A stretch of 64,000 nucleotides of DNA from Kiloniellaceae bacterium. GTDB lineage: Bacteria > Pseudomonadota > Alphaproteobacteria > Kiloniellales > Kiloniellaceae. The stretch is from contig WHTV01000001.1 of the NCBI GenBank assembly GCA_009377535.1, forward strand, positions 44,421 through 108,420, given 5' to 3'. Shown here piece after piece: positions 41,579-50,687 of this stretch. How positions within the stretch are numbered: the first letter of the stretch is position 1; the number at the start of each line of letters is the position of its first letter. Position numbers and translations under genes: made by a program. Under the pieces are notes generated by a model. That model ran no database searches. It was not told where the DNA came from and saw only the letters and a program-made list of their open reading frames with translations.

Positions 41579-42904
41579 ATGAGCGTTGCCAGCGCGACCG
41601 GGCGGATCGAACCGCAGGACTGGATGACCGCCCCGGAGACCCGGGCGGTGATCGCGGCACTTGCGGCGGAGGGGACCGAGGTTCGCTTCGTCGGCGGCTG
41701 CGTGCGCGACGCCCTGGCCGGGCGGCCGGTCAGGGACGTCGACCTGGCGACCCCGGATCGCCCGGAGAAGGTGATGGAACTGCTGCGCGCCGCCGGCCTC
41801 AAGGTGGTGCCCACCGGCCTCGACCACGGCACCGTGACTGCCGTTTCCGGCCACCGGCCCTTCGAGATCACCACGCTGCGCATGGACGTCGAAACCGATG
41901 GCCGCCGCGCCAAGGTCACCTTCACCGACGACTGGCTGGCCGACGCCGCGCGCCGCGATCTCACCTTCAACGCGCTGTCGTGCCGTCCCGACGGAGGCCT
42001 CTTCGACCCCTTCGACGGCCGCGCCGACCTGGCGGCCGGGCGCGTGCGCTTCGTCGGCAACCCGCGCGACCGCATCCGGGAGGACTACCTGCGCCTGCTG
42101 CGCTTCTTCCGCTTCCAGGCGCACTACGGCCTCGTGCCGCCGGACCCGGGGACTCTGGCGGTGGCGCGCGAACTGGCGCCGCGGCTGGGCGGCCTCTCGG
42201 GCGAGCGCATCCGCAGCGAACTCCTCCGCCTGCTGGAGGCTCCCGACCCACTGCCCGTGCTCGACCTCATGGTCGGCGACGGTCTGCTGGCGGCGGTCCT
42301 GCCGCAGATCACCGACACCGCCGTGCTGCACTGTCTGCTGCAACTCGACCTGCCGGAGGTGGCGGACCCGGTGCTGCGCCTCGGCGCGCTGCTGGAGCCG
42401 GGCGCCGAATCGGCGCGCCGGGTGGCCGAGCGCCTACGGCTGTCGAACGCCGAGGCGGCGGAGCTGGTGATGCTGGGCGAACCGGAGGCGGTGCTCGGCG
42501 AGGCCGCCGCTGTGCTGACCCGCGGCAGCGGCGATCCCGTCGTGCGCCATGCGCTTTCCACCGCGCTCTATCGCGCCGGGGCGGCGACGCTTCGCACCGC
42601 CTTGGTGATCGGCTGCGCCCGGCTGCTGGCTGCGGATCCGGCACAGCGCGCGACGGTCTTGGCGGGGCTGCAGACCGCGCTGGGCATCGCCGCGGTGTGG
42701 CGGCAGCGCCGCTTCCCGCTGGCCGGTGCCGACGTGCTGAAACTGGGATACAGCAGTGGTCCTGACGTCGGCAGCCTGCTGCGTGCGGTGGAGGACTGGT
42801 GGATCGCCGAGGACTTCACGCCCGACCGCGCGGCCTGCCTGGCACGTCTGCGCGAGATCTCCGCGCGCATCTCGCCCGACCTCCCGCGCGCGCCGGGGAC
42901 CTGA
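41579..42904 (+). CDS. CCA tRNA nucleotidyltransferase (CCA-adding enzyme)
   Basis: A 441-residue class II nucleotidyltransferase that adds or repairs the 3' CCA of tRNAs. The nucleotidyltransferase core is EVRFVGGCVRDALAGRPVRDVDLAT with the catalytic Asp-x-Asp. Next come FTDDWLADAARRDLTFNAL and the tRNA/ATP-selection region RIREDYLRLLRFFRFQAHYG. I start it at ATG 41579 because AGGA lies five bases before it. ATG 41555 and an open stretch to 41516 are alternatives. The tRNA-Gln in this window already encodes CCA, so here the enzyme may mainly repair. Confidence 0.94.
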   Translation: MSVASATGRIEPQDWMTAPETRAVIAALAAEGTEVRFVGGCVRDALAGRPVRDVDLATPDRPEKVMELLRAAGLKVVPTGLDHGTVTAVSGHRPFEITTLRMDVETDGRRAKVTFTDDWLADAARRDLTFNALSCRPDGGLFDPFDGRADLAAGRVRFVGNPRDRIREDYLRLLRFFRFQAHYGLVPPDPGTLAVARELAPRLGGLSGERIRSELLRLLEAPDPLPVLDLMVGDGLLAAVLPQITDTAVLHCLLQLDLPEVADPVLRLGALLEPGAESARRVAERLRLSNAEAAELVMLGEPEAVLGEAAAVLTRGSGDPVVRHALSTALYRAGAATLRTALVIGCARLLAADPAQRATVLAGLQTALGIAAVWRQRRFPLAGADVLKLGYSSGPDVGSLLRAVEDWWIAEDFTPDRAACLARLREISARISPDLPRAPGT

Positions 42905-42907
42905 GCC

Positions 42908-43786
42908 TTACGGCCAGGCGGCTTCCGGCGGCAGGCTCATGAGGATGGCCTCGACGTTTCCGCCGGTCTGCAGGCCGAACTTGGTGCCGCGGTCGTAGAG
43001 CAGGTTGAATTCGGCATAGCGGCCGCGGCGGAACAGCTGGTGGCGGCGCTGCTCCGCGGTCCAGGGCTCGGCCATGCGGCGGCGCACGAGCTGCGGATAG
43101 ATCGCCAGGAAGGCGCGCCCGACGTCCTGGGTGAAGGCGAAGTCGGCCTCCCAGTCGCCGCTGTCGAGGTAGTCGTAGAAGATGCCGCCGACGCCGCGCG
43201 CCTCGCCGCGGTGGGGAATGAAGAAGTACTCGTCGCACCACTGCTTGAAGCGCGGATAGTACGTCGGATCGTGGCGATCGCAGGCCGCCTGAAAGGCGGC
43301 GTGGAAGTCCGCGGTATCGCGGTCGTCGGGAAACATCGGGTTGAGGTCGCCGCCGCCGCCGAACCAGGCCTTGCTGGTGACGATGTGGCGCGTGTTCATG
43401 TGGACCGCCGGCACCAGAGGCGAGCGCAGGTGGGCCACCAGCGAGATGCCGCTGGCCCAGAAGCGCGGGTCCGTCTCGGCGCCGGGGACCTGCTTGGCGA
43501 AGTCCGCCGAGAAGGTCCCGTGCACCGTGGAGACGTTGACGCCGACCTTCTCGAAGACCCGGCCGTGCATCAGCGCCATGACGCCGCCCCCGCCGTCGGG
43601 CCGGTCCCAGGCCTTGCGCACGAAACGGCCGGGCGGGACCTCGGCGAAGCGTTCGGCATTGGCGCCGGCGAGTTCGTCCTCCAGTCCCTCGAAGGCGCCG
43701 CAGATGTCGTCGCGCAGGGACTCGAACCATGTCTTGGCCCGGGCCTTGCGTGCTTCGGTGATGTCGCCGTTGGCCGCTTCGGTCAT
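42908..43786 (-). CDS. hemF: Oxygen-dependent coproporphyrinogen III oxidase
   Basis: A 292-residue soluble enzyme that converts coproporphyrinogen III to protoporphyrinogen IX with O2 in heme synthesis. Signature segments are [56 protein letters not shown] and the C-terminal [20 protein letters not shown]. Starts at ATG 43786. It converges on the CCA-transferase gene and is followed upstream by trmL on the same strand. Confidence 0.96.
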   Translation of the reverse strand: MTEAANGDITEARKARAKTWFESLRDDICGAFEGLEDELAGANAERFAEVPPGRFVRKAWDRPDGGGGVMALMHGRVFEKVGVNVSTVHGTFSADFAKQVPGAETDPRFWASGISLVAHLRSPLVPAVHMNTRHIVTSKAWFGGGGDLNPMFPDDRDTADFHAAFQAACDRHDPTYYPRFKQWCDEYFFIPHRGEARGVGGIFYDYLDSGDWEADFAFTQDVGRAFLAIYPQLVRRRMAEPWTAEQRRHQLFRRGRYAEFNLLYDRGTKFGLQTGGNVEAILMSLPPEAAWP

Positions 43787-43820
43787 TATCGCTTGTCCAC
43801 TCTAATCTCACGTCGCTCGC

Positions 43821-44321
43821 TCATGCGGTGTCTCCGGCGACCGGGAAGCCGGCGGTCTGGCGCAGGGCCTCGCCCAGGACCATGGCGCCGGCCTGGGCCA
43901 CGTTCAGCGAGCGGCAGTCCGCGCGCAGCGGAATGACCAGGCGGACCTCCGCTGCCGCATGGACCTCCTGCGGCACGCCCGCCGATTCGCGGCCCAGCAG
44001 CAGGATGTCCTGCGCCGCATAGGCGAAGTCGGTGTAGGGCCGATCTCCCCCGGTGGTCAACAGCAGCAGGCGCGCCGCCGGTCCCGCTGTCCCGCCGTCC
44101 CGGCGCGAGGCCTGGAAAACGGACCAGAACGCGCTCCAGCTGCGGTGCCGGCGCACCTCGGCGCGAGCATGGTAGTCGAGCCCGGCCCGCTTCAGGCGGC
44201 GGTCGTCCAGCAGGAAGCCGCAGGGTTCAATAATGTCCAGCCCGACGTCCAGGCAGGCCGCAAGACGGATCAGGGCGCCGCAGTTCTGGGGAATGTCCGG
44301 CTGATAGAGTGCGAGGCGCAT
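43821..44321 (-). CDS. trmL: tRNA (cytidine/uridine-34-2'-O)-methyltransferase
   Basis: A 166-residue SPOUT-class methyltransferase for the wobble ribose of tRNA-Leu. The N-terminus is MRLALYQPDIPQNCGALIRLAACLDV. The trefoil-knot SAM site is LLLGRESAGVPQEVH and VRLVIPLRADCRSLNVAQAGAMVLGEAL. Length and motifs are those of TrmL. Start ATG 44321, divergent from the pet operon. Confidence 0.93.
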   Translation of the reverse strand: MRLALYQPDIPQNCGALIRLAACLDVGLDIIEPCGFLLDDRRLKRAGLDYHARAEVRRHRSWSAFWSVFQASRRDGGTAGPAARLLLLTTGGDRPYTDFAYAAQDILLLGRESAGVPQEVHAAAEVRLVIPLRADCRSLNVAQAGAMVLGEALRQTAGFPVAGDTA

Positions 44322-44396
44322 GGTCGGGTAGAACTTTGTCGCTAATCGGTTCTATGGATAGGCGAATCTTATCGTTTTGCTCGCTGCTAACGGGCT

Positions 44397-44425
44397 TTGC
44401 GTTCGCCGGGAATTTCCTCTATATC
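44397..44425 (+). promoter_or_regulatory. Promoter of the petABC operon (candidate)
   Basis: TTGCGT (44397-44402) and TATATC (44420-44425) are separated by exactly 17 bp. Transcription would begin near 44432, giving a ~165-nt leader before petA. No other good hexamer pair is visible in the 274-bp gap between trmL and petA. Confidence 0.55.
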
Positions 44426-44595
44426 GAGCCCCACAAAGGGGCGCTCGGGCGCCGGGCGCGGCAGCATGCCGCATCCTCGGCGCCCTGTCCCGCGATTAAG
44501 GTGCAGGTCATTCCGCGGCCGCAAGGGCCCGCCGGGAATGATCGGGGCCTTGTTCCGCCAAGGCTCCAAAAGAGGGATCGTAGGGGAAAAGACGC

Positions 44596-45144
44596 ATGGC
44601 AGAAACCGCCACTCCCGCGCAGGCCGAATCCGGCGAGACGCGGCGCGACTTCTTGTACCTGGCCGCTGCTGGCATGGGTGCCATCGGCACCGCCTGTGTG
44701 GCCTGGCCGCTGATCGACTCGATGAATCCTTCGGCCGAGGTGCTGGCCCTGGCGTCGACCGAGGTCGATCTGGGACCGATCGCCGAAGGTCAGCGGGTCA
44801 CCGTGACCTGGCGCGGCAATCCGGTGTTCATCGACCACCGCACGCAAGCGCAGATCCAGCAGGCCGAGGATGTCGACATCGCGTCTCTGCCCGATCCGCA
44901 AGCCGACGCCGACCGTGTCGAGACGCCGGAATGGCTGATCGTGATCGGCGTCTGCACCCACCTGGGCTGCGTGCCGCTGGGCCAGAGAACAGGCCAGAGC
45001 CGCGGCGATTTCGGCGGCTGGTTCTGTCCCTGCCACGGTTCGCACTACGACACCTCCGGACGCATCCGCAAGGGGCCCGCCCCCCTCAACCTGCCTGTGC
45101 CGCCGTATCAGTTCACCGGCGACAACATCATCGTGATCGGGTAA
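44596..45144 (+). CDS. petA: Ubiquinol-cytochrome c reductase iron-sulfur subunit (Rieske)
   Basis: A 182-residue Rieske 2Fe-2S protein of the cytochrome bc1 complex. The N-terminal Tat-type anchor [26 protein letters not shown] is uncleaved in this family. Cluster-binding motifs [10 protein letters not shown] and [20 protein letters not shown] are complete, with both Cys-His pairs. The start is ATG 44596 with AGGGGAAAA upstream. First gene of petABC; petB follows after 16 bp. Confidence 0.97.
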   Translation: MAETATPAQAESGETRRDFLYLAAAGMGAIGTACVAWPLIDSMNPSAEVLALASTEVDLGPIAEGQRVTVTWRGNPVFIDHRTQAQIQQAEDVDIASLPDPQADADRVETPEWLIVIGVCTHLGCVPLGQRTGQSRGDFGGWFCPCHGSHYDTSGRIRKGPAPLNLPVPPYQFTGDNIIVIG

Positions 45145-45160
45145 GGGGAGAGTTACGGGT

Positions 45161-46420
45161 ATGAGCGGCTTTCAGACCAACAGCCGGGTGATCAAGTGGA
45201 TCGAGTACCGCATGCCGGTGTTCTCCTTCCTGAATCACTCGATCGGCGCCGGCTACCCGGCGCCCAAGAATCTCAGCTACATGTGGAACTTCGGCTCGCT
45301 GGCAGGCTTCACGCTGGTGATCATGATCGTCACCGGCATCCTGCTGGCGATGCAGTACACGGCGCACGTCGATTATGCCTTCGATTCCGTCGAACGCATC
45401 ATGCGCGACGTGAACTTCGGTTGGCTGCTGCGCTACATCCACATGAACGGCGCCTCGTTCTTCTTCATCGTCGTCTACATCCATATGTTCCGCGGCCTCT
45501 ACTACGGCTCCTACAAGGCGCCGCGCGAGCTCTTATGGATCCTTGGCGTGGTGATCCTGCTCTTGATGATGATGACCGCCTTCATGGGCTACGTGCTGCC
45601 CTGGGGCCAGATGAGCTTCTGGGGCGCCAAGGTTATCACCAACCTGTTTTCCGCCGTGCCGATCTTCGGCGAGGGTATCGTCACCTGGCTGTGGGGCGGC
45701 TTCACCGTCGACAACCCGACGCTCAACCGCTTCTACGCGCTGCACTACCTGATGCCCTTCGTCATCGTGGCGGTGGTGGTGCTGCACATCTGGGCGCTGC
45801 ACCAGTTCGGCTCCAACAACCCGCTTGGCATCGATCCCAAGGGCCCGCAGGACAAGATCCCCTTCCACCCCTACTACACGGCGAAGGACTCCTTCGGCAT
45901 GGGGGTCTTCCTGATCGTCTTTGCGGCGGTGATATTCTATCTCCCCAACTACATGGGCCATCCGGACAACTACATTCCGGCCGACCCACTGGCGACGCCG
46001 GCGCACATCGTGCCTGAATGGTATTTCCTGCCGTTCTACGCCATCTTGCGTGCGATCCCCGACAAGCTGCTCGGCGTGATCGCCATGTTCGGCTCCATCG
46101 CCGTGCTGTTCGTGCTGCCCTGGCTCGATCGCTCGCCGGTCAAGAGCGGCCGCTTCCGTCCGATCTTCCGCATTTTCTTCGTGCTGCTGGCGATCGACGT
46201 GGTGGTGCTGGGCTTCGTCGGGGCCAATCCGCCGGAGGGCGCCTGGCTGATCACCGGCCAGATCGCGACCTTCTGGTACTTCCTGCATTTCCTCGTGGTC
46301 CTGCCGCTGCTCGGCGTGTTCGAGCGGCCCAAGCCGCTGCCGACCTCGATCAGCGAGCCGGTATTGAAAGGCGGCGGCTCCCTGGCCGGGGCTCCTGCCA
46401 AGCCGATGGAGAAAGCCTGA
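45161..46420 (+). CDS. petB: Cytochrome b subunit of the bc1 complex
   Basis: A 419-residue, eight-helix cytochrome b. Heme ligands lie in [28 protein letters not shown] (first pair) and in [28 protein letters not shown]. The Qo site shows [17 protein letters not shown] and the [14 protein letters not shown] motif (PEWY). It ends in a polar tail with [14 protein letters not shown] 45161 is preceded by GGGGAG. The stop overlaps the petC start by one base (TGATG). Confidence 0.97.
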   Translation: MSGFQTNSRVIKWIEYRMPVFSFLNHSIGAGYPAPKNLSYMWNFGSLAGFTLVIMIVTGILLAMQYTAHVDYAFDSVERIMRDVNFGWLLRYIHMNGASFFFIVVYIHMFRGLYYGSYKAPRELLWILGVVILLLMMMTAFMGYVLPWGQMSFWGAKVITNLFSAVPIFGEGIVTWLWGGFTVDNPTLNRFYALHYLMPFVIVAVVVLHIWALHQFGSNNPLGIDPKGPQDKIPFHPYYTAKDSFGMGVFLIVFAAVIFYLPNYMGHPDNYIPADPLATPAHIVPEWYFLPFYAILRAIPDKLLGVIAMFGSIAVLFVLPWLDRSPVKSGRFRPIFRIFFVLLAIDVVVLGFVGANPPEGAWLITGQIATFWYFLHFLVVLPLLGVFERPKPLPTSISEPVLKGGGSLAGAPAKPMEKA

Positions 46421-47370
46421 TGCGCAAGGGATTGTTGTTTGGCCTGGCGGCCCTTGCCGCATCCGCGTCGCTGCCGCTTGCCGGGCCCGCCGTGGCGGCC
46501 GAGGAGGGGCCGGCACTGCCAAAGCTGGAGTGGAGCTTTGACGGACCCTTCGGCACCTATGATCGCCAGTCCCTTCAGCGCGGACTGCAGGTCTATCGCG
46601 AGGTCTGCTCGTCATGCCATGGCCTGAAGTACGTGGCGTTCCGCAATCTCGCCGACCTCGGCTACAGCGAGGACGAGATCAAGGCCTTTGCGGCCGAGTA
46701 CACGGTCACCGACGGGCCGGACGACGATGGCGAGATGTTCGAGCGACCGGGCGCTGCCTCCGACTACTTCCCCGCGCCGTTCCCGAACGAGAAGGCGGCG
46801 GCAGCCGCCAACAGTGGCGCCGTGCCACCGGATCTCTCGCTGATGGCCAAGGCGCGCGCAGGCGGCGCCGACCATATCCACGGCATTCTGACCGGCTACG
46901 AAGACCTTGTCCCTGACGCCGTGCTGCAGTCGATCTTCGAACACGAAACGATGAAGAACGAAGAGAAGTACGAAGCCGATCTGGCCGAGTACAACGACAA
47001 GCTGGAAGCCTACAACGACAAGGTGGAGGCCGGTGAGCAGGCCCGGCGGCCCTTGGAGCCCGTGCAGCCGCAGCCGATCGAGAGCATCGAGGATCTCGGC
47101 CTGGCCGAGGTCTCGAATTTCAATGCCTACTTCCCCGGCTACGGCATCGCCATGGCCCAGCCGCTCTACGAGGACGGCGTCGCCTACGCCGACGGCACCC
47201 CGGCGACCATCGACCAGATGGCCGCAGACGTCTCCCACTTCCTCATGTGGGCGGCCGAGCCAAAGCTGGAGGACCGCAAGGGCGCCGGCATCAAGGTGCT
47301 GATCTTCCTGGTGGTCTTCACCGGTGTGCTCTACGCCGCCAAGCGCAAGGTCTGGAAGGACGTCCACTAG
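46420..47370 (+). CDS. petC: Cytochrome c1 subunit of the bc1 complex, with extra charged segment
   Basis: A 316-residue cytochrome c1 with a signal peptide (LLFGLAALAASASLPLAGPAVA). Heme is bound at CSSCHGLKYVAF, and the sixth ligand Met is in FPGYGIAMAQPL. The C-terminal anchor is GIKVLIFLVVFTGVLYAAKRKVW. Between the LTGYED segment and the FPGYGIAM segment there are about 75 residues rich in Glu, Lys, Tyr and Asn (for example AEYNDKLEAYNDKVEAGEQA). Typical relatives have about 20 residues here. It lies on the periplasmic side and could form a coiled coil. Last gene of petABC, followed by a terminator. Confidence 0.95.
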   Translation: MRKGLLFGLAALAASASLPLAGPAVAAEEGPALPKLEWSFDGPFGTYDRQSLQRGLQVYREVCSSCHGLKYVAFRNLADLGYSEDEIKAFAAEYTVTDGPDDDGEMFERPGAASDYFPAPFPNEKAAAAANSGAVPPDLSLMAKARAGGADHIHGILTGYEDLVPDAVLQSIFEHETMKNEEKYEADLAEYNDKLEAYNDKVEAGEQARRPLEPVQPQPIESIEDLGLAEVSNFNAYFPGYGIAMAQPLYEDGVAYADGTPATIDQMAADVSHFLMWAAEPKLEDRKGAGIKVLIFLVVFTGVLYAAKRKVWKDVH

Positions 47371-47397
47371 CAGACTGCTGCGCCGGGAACTTTCGGG

Positions 47398-47424
47398 AAA
47401 GGGCCGCCTGTGGGCGGCCTTTTT
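47398..47424 (+). terminator. Rho-independent terminator of petABC
   Basis: The stem GGCCGCC (47402-47408)/GGCGGCC (47413-47419), with a TGTG loop, is followed by T5 (47420-47424). An upstream AAA run can extend the stem. It begins 28 bp after the petC stop. Confidence 0.85.
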
Positions 47425-47514
47425 CGTACGCTTTTCCCGGGGCATCCTTGTGAAGGCCGCGCCAGTCGAGTAAAGGGGATCCCTGAGCCAGGATCAAGTC
47501 AGGGGGATCAGCGC

Positions 47515-48402
47515 ATGGCGGAGCCCGGAACCCCGCCGGTCATCGGGATCATCGGCGGAAGTGGCATTTACGAGATCGAGGGGCTGAAGAACGCCGAATG
47601 GCGCGGCGTGGACTCGCCCTTCGGCACGCCTTCCGACGCCCTGCTGTGCGGCGAGCTCGACGGCCAGAGGCTGGTCTTCCTGCCGCGCCACGGCCGCGGC
47701 CATAAGCTGCCGCCCTCCGGCCTCAACTTCCGCGCCAACATCGACGCTCTGAAGCGGGCCGGCGTTACCGAGATCGTCTCCCTCAGTGCCGTCGGATCGC
47801 TGCTCGAGGATCTGGCGCCGGGCACCTTCGTCATCGTCGATCAGTTCATCGACCGCACTTTCGCGCGTGAGAAGTCGTTCTTCGGCGCCGGCATGGTGGC
47901 GCATGTCTCTGTCGCCGACCCGGTCTGCGCGCGGCTCGGCGACCACCTGGAGGCCGCGGGCAAGGAGCTCGGTCTGGCGCTGCGCCGGGCCGGCACCTAC
48001 GTGGTGATGGAGGGCCCGCAATTCTCGACCCGCGCCGAATCGCTACTCTACCGCAGCTGGGGCTGCGACGTCGTCGGCATGACCAACATGCCGGAGGCCA
48101 AGCTCGCCCGCGAAGCCGAAATTTGCTACGCGACCGTGGCCATGGTCACCGACTATGACTGCTGGCACGACGCGCACGCCCATGTCACGGTGGATCAGGT
48201 GATCAAGATCCTGCTCGACAACGCCGACAAGGCGCGTTCGTTAATCAAACAGGTGGTGCCCAAGCTGAGCGGGCGCCACAGTCCCTGCACAATGGGCTGC
48301 CATCATGCCCTGGACGCCGCGCTGATTACCCATCCCGAAGCGCGCGATCCGGCGCTGCTGGCCCGTCTCGACGCCGTCGCCGGGCGACTGCTCGGCGCCT
48401 GA
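47515..48402 (+). CDS. S-methyl-5'-thioadenosine phosphorylase
   Basis: A 295-residue PNP-family phosphorylase. ATG 47515 has an AGGGGGA ribosome site. Motifs are GIIGGSGIYEIEG, FLPRHGRGHKLPPSGLNFRANI, VVMEGPQFSTRAES and VVGMTNMPEAKLAREAEICYATVAMVTDYDCWHD. The Asp residues in TDYD fit the adenine pocket of MTA phosphorylase rather than the Asn of purine nucleoside phosphorylase. It splits methylthioadenosine into adenine and methylthioribose-1-phosphate for methionine salvage. Confidence 0.93.
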   Translation: MAEPGTPPVIGIIGGSGIYEIEGLKNAEWRGVDSPFGTPSDALLCGELDGQRLVFLPRHGRGHKLPPSGLNFRANIDALKRAGVTEIVSLSAVGSLLEDLAPGTFVIVDQFIDRTFAREKSFFGAGMVAHVSVADPVCARLGDHLEAAGKELGLALRRAGTYVVMEGPQFSTRAESLLYRSWGCDVVGMTNMPEAKLAREAEICYATVAMVTDYDCWHDAHAHVTVDQVIKILLDNADKARSLIKQVVPKLSGRHSPCTMGCHHALDAALITHPEARDPALLARLDAVAGRLLGA

Positions 48403-48448
48403 GGCGACGGCCGGCGCGGCCGGAACAGGAGCAGGGGACGGGGAAGCC

Positions 48449-49360
48449 ATGGCCGAGGAGGCTGACGACATGAAGCTGGTGGTGACCGACAAGGGGGTCG
48501 AGGCGGCGCGGCCGATTCGCGGCATCGACCACGTGCTGGTCGGCGTGCGCGACCTGGAGGTGGCGCGGGAGACTTATGAGCGCCTCGGCTTCACCGTCTC
48601 GCCGCGCGGTCGCCACATCGGCTGGGGCACCGGCAACTACTGCATCATGTTCCCCGACGACTACATCGAGCTGCTCGGCATCCTCGATCCGCAGCAGTTC
48701 ACCAACAACCTCAATCGCTTCCTGGAGACCCGCGAAGGCCTGCTCGGCCTCGCCTTCGCCAGCGACGACGTCGTCCTGGCGGAGCGCGCCCTGAGGCGCG
48801 CCGGCGTGACACCGGGTGAGATACATGACCTGAAGCGCATCCTGGAGGATCCTGACGGCGGCGAGGTCTGGCCGCGCTTCAAGCTGCTGCACATGCCGCC
48901 GGAGGCGACGCCAGGCACCTCCGCCTTCATCTGCCAGCACCTGACGCCGGAACTGGTGTGGCGCCCGGAATGGTGCGCCCACCCGAACGGCGCCGTCGGC
49001 CTCATCGCCATGACCTCGGTGGTGAAGGATCCCTCGGCGCTGGCGATCCCCTATGCAGAACTCTTCGGTTTCGACCGTGTGCGCGCGGGAGACGGCGTGG
49101 TCGAGGTCGACTGCGGCGGCACCTGGCTGCGCTTCACCACGGCGGAGATGCTCGGCCGCCTGCACCCCGGCCTGGTCGGCGCCCCGCGCCTGCCGACGCC
49201 CTGGCTGGCCGCCCTGCGCGTCGCCGTTGACGACCTCGCGGGCTGCGCCACCCGGCTGGAGCGCAATCACATGCCGGTTCACTGGGACAGCCCGCGCCTG
49301 CTGCGCGTGCCCGCTCAGGCCGCCTGCGGCGTGCTGCTGGAATTCGCTGAGGGCGCTTAG
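48449..49360 (+). CDS. VOC-superfamily glyoxalase-like protein
   Basis: A 303-residue double VOC-fold protein. The N-terminal unit is IRGIDHVLVGVRDLEVARETYERLGFTVSPRGRHIGWGTGNYCIMFPDDYIELLG, typical of glyoxalase-like domain family PF13468. A second unit starts near AVGLIAMTSVVKDPSALAIPYAELFGF. It may be an enzyme acting on an aromatic or sugar substrate; the substrate is unknown. It follows the MTA phosphorylase gene by 46 bp on the same strand. Confidence 0.85.
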   Translation: MAEEADDMKLVVTDKGVEAARPIRGIDHVLVGVRDLEVARETYERLGFTVSPRGRHIGWGTGNYCIMFPDDYIELLGILDPQQFTNNLNRFLETREGLLGLAFASDDVVLAERALRRAGVTPGEIHDLKRILEDPDGGEVWPRFKLLHMPPEATPGTSAFICQHLTPELVWRPEWCAHPNGAVGLIAMTSVVKDPSALAIPYAELFGFDRVRAGDGVVEVDCGGTWLRFTTAEMLGRLHPGLVGAPRLPTPWLAALRVAVDDLAGCATRLERNHMPVHWDSPRLLRVPAQAACGVLLEFAEGA

Positions 49361-49375
49361 CTGGGGGGCGGACAT

Positions 49376-49891
49376 TTACTCCGGCGCGTCTTCCGGGCGG
49401 ACGATCTGCGGTGCGAGACGCCGAATGACCTCGTCGGCGTCGTAGACCTTTCCGACGTCTCTCGGCGCGATGCCGCTGAAGGGTTCGACGGTGAGCGCCG
49501 CCTGATAGGTGGTGCGCTCGTACTGATAGCTCGATGCCCCGAAGGAGCCGTAGTACGGCCGGCGCCAGTAAGGGCCGTATCCGTAGTAGGGAAAGGGGTC
49601 GTAGGTCTCCCGAGTCACCTTAGTGAATCGCTCGGTCAGGCGGTCGTGCACGGCAAAGCGCGAGGCGCCCATTTGCAGGGTCAGTTCGGCGGCGCGGTAG
49701 AGCGCGTAATCCTCGGTGCGCTCGCGCGAAGTCACGCTGTTGCCCTGGAACGTCACCCTATAGAGCCCCTTGCCGAGTTCCTCCTCGGCATAGCCGTCGC
49801 CGCGGGAAATCGGCGCGTAGAAGCTCGGCTGCGGCGCCGCACAGGCCGCCAGCAGCAGCGTCACCAGCAGAAATGCGACGCTTCTGGCCAT
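49376..49891 (-). CDS. CC0125/CC1285-type lipoprotein
   Basis: A 171-residue lipoprotein from ATG 49891. The signal peptide has the lipobox LLAAC. The mature part contains GDGYAEEELGKGLYRVTFQGNSVTSRERTEDYALYRAAELTLQMGASRF, the hallmark of the Caulobacter CC0125-like lipoprotein family, then a Tyr/Gly/Pro-rich stretch (PFPYYGYGPYWRRPYYGS). Probably anchored in the outer or inner membrane; function unknown. A TTG two codons upstream (49897) is an alternative start. Confidence 0.8.
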   Translation of the reverse strand: MARSVAFLLVTLLLAACAAPQPSFYAPISRGDGYAEEELGKGLYRVTFQGNSVTSRERTEDYALYRAAELTLQMGASRFAVHDRLTERFTKVTRETYDPFPYYGYGPYWRRPYYGSFGASSYQYERTTYQAALTVEPFSGIAPRDVGKVYDADEVIRRLAPQIVRPEDAPE

Positions 49892-49945
49892 AGGCAAGCA
49901 GATAGAGCGGCGGGGCGGTCCGGCAAGTGGCTTGCCGGCACGCTT

Positions 49946-50611
49946 TCAGCCGATCGTGCGCCCGAGGAACGCCAAGGTGCGTTCGCGGGCGAGGGCGGCG
50001 CTGTCGGCGTGGTAGGAGCCGCGCATGTCGCAGTTGAAGCCGTGGCCGGCCGGATAGGTGAAGAGCTCCTGCTGGAGATGGGCGGCGCCGATCTCCTTCA
50101 CCTGGTCCATCGGGATGCCGCTGTCCTCTTCACCGAAGTGGAGCATCACCCGGCAGGAGGGCTGCTCGTTGCGGCACTCGTGAATGTTGCCGCCGTAGTA
50201 GCAGACAGCGGCACCAGGGTTGAGGCGGCAAGCGGCGAGCCAGGCGACCGAGCCGCCCCAGCAGTAGCCGACCACGCCGACCTTGCCGGCGCCGGCGAGG
50301 AAACCCATGGCGGCGGAGACGTCGCTCAGCACCTCCTCCCACTTCAACTGGCTGCGCAGGCGGCGGCCCTCGGCGACGTCCTCCTTATCGTAGCCCAGCT
50401 CGATGCCCGGCTCGACGCGGTCAAAGAGGGCGGGGGCGATGGCCAGGTAGCCGTCGGCGGCAAAGCCGTCGGCGACGCCGCGGATGTGGACGTTGACGCC
50501 GAAGATCTCCTGCACGATGACCAGCCCCGCCTTCGGCTGCTCGGCCGGTCGCGCCACATAGGCATCGAAGCTGTGGCCGTCGTCGGCCGTCAGTTTCACC
50601 GTATCGCCCAT
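49946..50611 (-). CDS. Dienelactone hydrolase-family protein
   Basis: A 221-residue alpha/beta hydrolase. The nucleophile is the Cys of GVVGYCWGGSVAW. The rest of the likely triad is Asp in EEDSGIPMD and His in YPAGHGFNCD. The start is ATG 50611 with AAGGAGG upstream. The family opens lactone rings in aromatic degradation, but many members have other roles and the substrate here is unknown. It is the next minus-strand gene after ychF. Confidence 0.92.
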   Translation of the reverse strand: MGDTVKLTADDGHSFDAYVARPAEQPKAGLVIVQEIFGVNVHIRGVADGFAADGYLAIAPALFDRVEPGIELGYDKEDVAEGRRLRSQLKWEEVLSDVSAAMGFLAGAGKVGVVGYCWGGSVAWLAACRLNPGAAVCYYGGNIHECRNEQPSCRVMLHFGEEDSGIPMDQVKEIGAAHLQQELFTYPAGHGFNCDMRGSYHADSAALARERTLAFLGRTIG

Positions 50612-50687
50612 GCCGGCCTCCTTTTCGCGCTGTCGTTGCCTGCCTGCGGTCAGTCTAGATCAACGTGGCGGCAGGCGGCGGGTTCCC

